64,000 bases of DNA from Mycolicibacterium komossense (lineage in GTDB: Bacteria; Actinomycetota; Actinomycetes; Mycobacteriales; Mycobacteriaceae), in contig NZ_JACKTY010000043.1 in the NCBI RefSeq assembly GCF_025822605.1, forward strand, positions 1 through 64,000, read 5' to 3'. Made by a program: the position numbers and the translations under genes. Every line of letters starts with the position of its first letter. The first letter of the stretch is position 1. The notes under the pieces were generated by a model. It was not told the DNA's origin, ran no database searches, and was given only the letters and a program-made list of their open reading frames with translations. Below are positions 60,239 to 64,000 of this stretch, in pieces.

Positions 60239-61345
60239 TCAGGGCACAATGCTGGCGCGCACGTCTCGCTTGCCCTCGGCGGCAGCGAATGCGTCGTTGA
60301 TGTCGTCGAGCGAATAGCAGGCTGCGGCAAGACGATCGAAGGGAAGTGTGTCCTGGTACTGCTCCAAGAAGGTCAGCGCTCGGGACAGTACCTCGGGGTC
60401 GTAGAGCGAGACACCGACCATGGTCTTGTTGCTGAACACGAACCGGGAGGGGTCGAACTCGAAGGTCTTGCCGACATTGATGTTGCCGATCTCGACATAG
60501 CGGCCGAATTGGCCGAGCATCTGCAGCCCCTCCTCGATAGCAGACGGGTGGCCGACCACCTCTACCACGACGTCGGCGCCCCGGCCGTCGGTGAGCGTGC
60601 GCACCGCCTTGATGCGCTCTTTGGGGGTCGATGCTTCGTTGATGTCGATGACTGCGTCGGCGCCGAAAGCGGTCGCCAGTTCCAGGCGTTCGGGTACCCC
60701 GTCGATCGCGATGACCCGGGCCGCACCCCGCGCTTTGGCGACCGCCACCGCATACAAGCCCAGCGCGCCAGCGCCTTGCACCACGACGTGCTCACCGAGC
60801 TGCTGATCGACGCGTTCGAGACCGTACATGACTTGGGACAGTGCGCAGTTGGCGCCGGCGGCGACGTCATCGGACACCGAGTCAGGCACGGTGTAGACCA
60901 CCGCGCCGGCGGGTAGCAAGAAGTAATCGCCGTAGCCACCCACGAAGTAGGGCGGCTCGTCAGCTCGGCCCAGCATCGCCATCTTGAGGTTCAGGCATGC
61001 GTTGCGCCGTCCGGCCAGGCAGTTGCGGCAAGTGTGACAGCAGAAGAAGTAGGGGAACACCACCCGGGTGCCGATGCTGAGCGGCGCACCGTTGGAGTCC
61101 GTGTGCACCCCGTCTCCGAGAGCCTCGACGGCGCCCACCATTTCGTGGCCCAGCACAGTGGGTAGTTGACCCCCTAGGCCCCGGGTGGCGAACGTGCCGT
61201 GCCAGGCGTGAACGTCGGAACCGCAGATGTTGGTCCGGCTCACCCGAATCAGGATCTGGCCGGGCGCCACCTCCGGCAGGCTGACCGTCTCGATCTCGAA
61301 TGGTAAGCCAGGGGCGTCGAACCGCGCGATGCGTCCTTTGTACAC
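60239..61345 (-). CDS. Zinc-dependent alcohol dehydrogenase (MDR family)
   Basis: A 368-residue medium-chain dehydrogenase. The catalytic zinc ligands are in RTNICGSDVHAWHG (Cys), LGHEMVG (His-Glu) and later; the structural zinc lobe is complete (CCHTCRNCLAGRRNAC, four cysteines at close spacing), unlike the dehydrogenase at 6898. The Rossmann site is VQGAGALGLYAVAVAKARG with AIDGVPERLELA, favouring NAD. It starts 14 bp downstream of the FadD stop. A role in oxidising the alcohol set free by ester hydrolysis is likely. Confidence 0.92.
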   Translation of the reverse strand: MYKGRIARFDAPGLPFEIETVSLPEVAPGQILIRVSRTNICGSDVHAWHGTFATRGLGGQLPTVLGHEMVGAVEALGDGVHTDSNGAPLSIGTRVVFPYFFCCHTCRNCLAGRRNACLNLKMAMLGRADEPPYFVGGYGDYFLLPAGAVVYTVPDSVSDDVAAGANCALSQVMYGLERVDQQLGEHVVVQGAGALGLYAVAVAKARGAARVIAIDGVPERLELATAFGADAVIDINEASTPKERIKAVRTLTDGRGADVVVEVVGHPSAIEEGLQMLGQFGRYVEIGNINVGKTFEFDPSRFVFSNKTMVGVSLYDPEVLSRALTFLEQYQDTLPFDRLAAACYSLDDINDAFAAAEGKRDVRASIVP

Positions 61346-61359
61346 GAACTGTAATCCCT

Positions 61360-62943
61360 TCAGTGGCTGGTGAATTCGAGGCTGAAGCGCTCCCGTAGCG
61401 TCCGTTTGAGGAGCTTGCCGCTGGGATTCTTCGGAAGGGCGTCAACAAAGAAAACCTGTTTTGGGGTTTTGAAGCCGGCCAGGTGTTTACGGCAGTGGGT
61501 GAGGATATCGTTCTCGGTCAGCGTGATCCCGTTGCGCGGCACCACGGCGGCGACGACGGCTTCCACCCACACCGGGTGAGCCAGTCCGAACACCGCGACC
61601 TCTTGCACTCCGGTGTGCCGATACAGCACTTCCTCGACTTCGCGGCTGGCGACGTTTTCTCCGCCGGTTTTGATCATGTCCTTCTTGCGGTCCACGACGT
61701 GCAGCAGACCGTGCTCGTCGTAGAAACCGAGATCCCCGGAATGAAACCAGCCGCCGGCGAACGCCTCGGCAGTCTTGGCGGGATCGTCGAGATAGCCCAG
61801 CATCAGATGTGGGCTGCGGTGCGCGATCTCGCCGATCGTGCCGACCGGGACGGGGCTGTTGGTGTCGTCGAGGATGGTCGTCTCGACGTTGAGTACCGGG
61901 CGGCCGGCCGCTCCGGCGTGGGCGTCCTGTTCGTCTGGTCCCAGTGCGGACGCCAGGGGGGCCAGCTCGGTCTGGCCGTAGAAATTCCACAATCGCAGTT
62001 CAGGCAGTCGGTCGCGGATCTCGCCGAGGATCTCCGTCGGCATCGCCGAAGCGCCGTAGTACCCCTTGCGCAAACTGGACAGGTCGACCTCGTCGAAGAT
62101 GGGGCAGCGCAGCAGACTGATCCAGACGGTCGGCGGGGCGAAGTAGTTGGTGACGCCATGGCGCTCGATCGCGCGCAGCACCATCTCAGGATCCGGCCGC
62201 GCCACGATAATGCTGGTGGCGCCGAGATAGATATCGGTGGCCAGGAAGTTGTCCAGCTGTGCACAGTGATAGAGCGGCAGCGAGTGGATCTCGACGTCGT
62301 CGCCGGACATCGCGCCGGCGACGATGGTGCTGACGTATTGCCACATCAGGCTCCGACTGGTGTGCATCACTGCTTTGGGCCGCGATTCTGTGCCGCTGGT
62401 GTACATCAACCGCAGTAGTTGATCGTCGTCGATCTCCGGGCACGGCGCTTCGGTGCTGGTGGTCAACCACTGGGCGAAATCGTCCCAACCCGCGGCGGCG
62501 GTAGACCCAGCCGACACCAACGTGGCCTTCGTCGTGACCGCGCCGTCGAGGCGCATCGCCTGCTCGGCCACCAGCGTGAGATCGGATTCGACGATGAGAC
62601 CGCTGACCTTGCTGTGGCCCAGGATGTAAGCGATCTCCTGCGCGGTGAGCATGAAGTTGATGGGGACCAAGACCACCGCTGCGCGTGCAGTCGCGAACGC
62701 CAGGACTGCGTACTGCCAGCAGTTGTGTGCCAGCAGGCCAATCCGATCCCCAGGCCGGAACCCGTTGTCGTGCAACGCCGCTGCGGCTCGGTCCACCAGC
62801 TGATCGAATTCGGCGAAGGTCAGCACGACATCGCCGTCGATGATGGCGATCTTGTCCGGCTGTCGGCGGGCGGACCGGCGCGGCACATCGCCGAGGCTGT
62901 GGCTGCGGGCCCGCGCGATCAGGGCATCCAGATCTGTGCTCAT
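61360..62943 (-). CDS. Acyl-CoA synthetase (FadD-like)
   Basis: A 527-residue AMP-forming CoA ligase. The phosphate loop is YTSGTESRPK at 181-190 (a Glu-Ser-Arg variant of the usual TG), followed by FYGQTELAPL, DLGFYDEHGLLHVVDRKKDM, and the C-terminal lysine in NPSGKLLKRTL. I start at ATG 62943; an in-frame ATG lies 24 bases upstream. It is the first gene of the minus-strand run and divergent from the Baeyer-Villiger gene (138-bp gap), so it probably shares control with it. It would activate the acid made by the aldehyde dehydrogenase. Confidence 0.92.
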   Translation of the reverse strand: MSTDLDALIARARSHSLGDVPRRSARRQPDKIAIIDGDVVLTFAEFDQLVDRAAAALHDNGFRPGDRIGLLAHNCWQYAVLAFATARAAVVLVPINFMLTAQEIAYILGHSKVSGLIVESDLTLVAEQAMRLDGAVTTKATLVSAGSTAAAGWDDFAQWLTTSTEAPCPEIDDDQLLRLMYTSGTESRPKAVMHTSRSLMWQYVSTIVAGAMSGDDVEIHSLPLYHCAQLDNFLATDIYLGATSIIVARPDPEMVLRAIERHGVTNYFAPPTVWISLLRCPIFDEVDLSSLRKGYYGASAMPTEILGEIRDRLPELRLWNFYGQTELAPLASALGPDEQDAHAGAAGRPVLNVETTILDDTNSPVPVGTIGEIAHRSPHLMLGYLDDPAKTAEAFAGGWFHSGDLGFYDEHGLLHVVDRKKDMIKTGGENVASREVEEVLYRHTGVQEVAVFGLAHPVWVEAVVAAVVPRNGITLTENDILTHCRKHLAGFKTPKQVFFVDALPKNPSGKLLKRTLRERFSLEFTSH

Positions 62944-63081
62944 CGCGGCGCGTCCATCCCGGCGCATCGATCGCGTTGCATCTGCCGAAGAGTAGGCGTG
63001 TCGGCGCGCGTGGTCGGGCCGTCTCCCACTGAGTAGACAATGCGCTGCCCGGGCGATCGGTGCGCTCCGATACTGGCTCTC

Positions 63082-64000
63082 ATGACCACCGCTTCACCGG
63101 CTGATGCCGCGTTGACTGCCACGACCGATATCGAGGAACTGAGGGCCAACCTGCTGCAGGCCGACCAAGGTGTTCTGGTGGCGGTGCTGGCACAGCTCAC
63201 GGGCGATTCGTCGGTGATTGACCGGTTTGGCCCGAAGATCTCCCACGTTCCCGATCCACCGGAGCGCACTGGTGTCACCGACCCCGATACGGCGGCAGAG
63301 TTGGCGGATGCGGTGATCGCGGCGTTGGAGGCGCCGCACCGCACTGACGCAGTCGATCTCGACATGTTCGCCAGGCTGCTTCCTGTGGCGCTCGGATCGG
63401 AGGTCGACGACGAGCAGGTGCCACTTCTGCTGGAACAGGGCGGCTTTGCACCGTCGACGCCAACACTTGAGCGCACCGTCGCGATCCCCGACACGATGAA
63501 CGTGGCGATCATCGGGGCTGGGATCGCGGGCATCAATGCCGCGCTGTCGGCCGCCGAAGCCGGGGTTGCGTACGAGATCTTCGACCGCAACGACGAGGTG
63601 GGGGGGACCTGGCTGACCACCAAATACCCCGGCATTGGCGTGGATACGCCCTCGGCGTACTACTCGCTGTCGCGCGAGGTGAATCCTGAGTGGACGAATT
63701 ACTATCCGCAGGGCGCGGAGTACCAGGCCTATCTGGTCGCGCTGGCCGACAAGCACCGTCTCCGTGAACACACCCGGTTCAACACCGAGGTCGAGGCGCT
63801 GTGGTGGGATGAGGACCGTAAGCAGTGGCAGATTCATTCCGTCGACGGCGTCGGTACTCGTGATGTCAGCTATGCCCGTGTCGTAATCACCGCGGCCGGA
63901 TATCTCAATCGGCCACGCTGGCCGGAGCTGCCGGGACGGGATACGTTCGAGGGCATCAGTGTTCACTCTGCTCTGTGGGATCCCGATCTGGACCTCACCG
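63082..64000 (+). CDS. Type I Baeyer-Villiger monooxygenase (HAPMO-like), cut by window end
   Basis: An open reading frame of at least 306 codons from ATG 63082. After a helical extension of about 138 residues comes the FAD site NVAIIGAGIAGINAALSAAE (from 140), DEVGGTWLTTKYPGIGVDTPS, and FEGISVHSALW at 289-299, which fits the FxGxxxHxxxW signature of type I Baeyer-Villiger enzymes. The N-terminal extension is the mark of the 4-hydroxyacetophenone monooxygenase group. It uses NADPH and O2 to insert oxygen beside a ketone, giving an ester. About half the protein lies beyond the window. It is divergent from the FadD-to-SDR run that contains an esterase for the product. Confidence 0.9.
   Translation, partial: MTTASPADAALTATTDIEELRANLLQADQGVLVAVLAQLTGDSSVIDRFGPKISHVPDPPERTGVTDPDTAAELADAVIAALEAPHRTDAVDLDMFARLLPVALGSEVDDEQVPLLLEQGGFAPSTPTLERTVAIPDTMNVAIIGAGIAGINAALSAAEAGVAYEIFDRNDEVGGTWLTTKYPGIGVDTPSAYYSLSREVNPEWTNYYPQGAEYQAYLVALADKHRLREHTRFNTEVEALWWDEDRKQWQIHSVDGVGTRDVSYARVVITAAGYLNRPRWPELPGRDTFEGISVHSALWDPDLDLT

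Noticed and set aside
63094..63966. A 290-codon minus-strand frame at the window end
   Set aside because: It is antisense to the Baeyer-Villiger gene, which has clear FAD and family motifs on the plus strand.

Overview
The window is high-GC actinobacterial DNA. GTG starts, ATGA/GTGA stop-start overlaps, many short-chain dehydrogenases (SDRs), FadE/FadD families, a HadA-like dehydratase, a leucine-carboxyl-type methyltransferase and the steroid genes kshA and kstD together suggest a soil Mycolicibacterium/Mycobacterium or a close Mycobacteriales relative. No rRNA, tRNA, CRISPR array or intact insertion sequence was seen. Most genes are catabolic and arranged as separate clusters, several with a local regulator and visible palindromic operators.

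Layout. 1-3.3 kb: a small DUF3297 gene, an AraC regulator facing a broken NmrA-like gene, an NTF2-like gene and an IS256-family transposase remnant. 3.3-17.4 kb: a 2-oxoacid dehydrogenase E2 and a fused E1 alpha-beta gene, a zinc-type dehydrogenase, then (divergent) an APC permease, a glutamine-synthetase-like ligase and a gamma-glutamyl hydrolase (a gamma-glutamylation module as in polyamine or amine use), then SMP-30 lactonase, an enolase-superfamily enzyme, RidA, SDR, IclR regulator and SDR. 17.5-26.4 kb: a MarR/SDR pair around a perfect palindrome, then a five-gene operon (extradiol dioxygenase, FAH-family hydrolase, acyl-CoA synthetase, MhpA-like flavin hydroxylase, P450) under a TetR with two operator copies. 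26.5-32.0 kb: a complete branched-chain 2-oxoacid dehydrogenase operon (E1 alpha, E1 beta, E2, E3) with an Lrp/AsnC regulator. 32.0-39.6 kb: TetR/acyl-CoA dehydrogenase with three AGTACT sites; TetR/unusual alpha-beta hydrolase/SDR/epimerase-zinc ribbon with three TAGCCA palindromes; CoA transferase. 39.8-44.9 kb: GH3 beta-glucosidase, a GH78 rhamnosidase remnant, methyltransferase, HadA-like dehydratase and a frameshifted acyltransferase.

44.9-64.0 kb: a steroid-type block (KstR-like TetR, small Cys-rich protein, KshA, divergent KstD), PadR regulator and thioesterase, then a run of 13 minus-strand genes (SDRs, NTF2-like proteins, a possible Fe/2-oxoglutarate-type protein, an HSL-type esterase, a two-subunit FadE, crotonase, aldehyde dehydrogenase, alcohol dehydrogenase, FadD). 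A HAPMO-type Baeyer-Villiger monooxygenase diverges from it and is cut by the window end. Together these could take a ketone or aryl-alkyl compound through ester formation, ester hydrolysis, alcohol/aldehyde oxidation, CoA activation and beta-oxidation. The two most interesting systems are this ketone catabolon and the gamma-glutamylation/E1-E2 cluster at 3.3-17.4 kb; the substrates of both are unknown. At least six gene remnants mark the joints between clusters.
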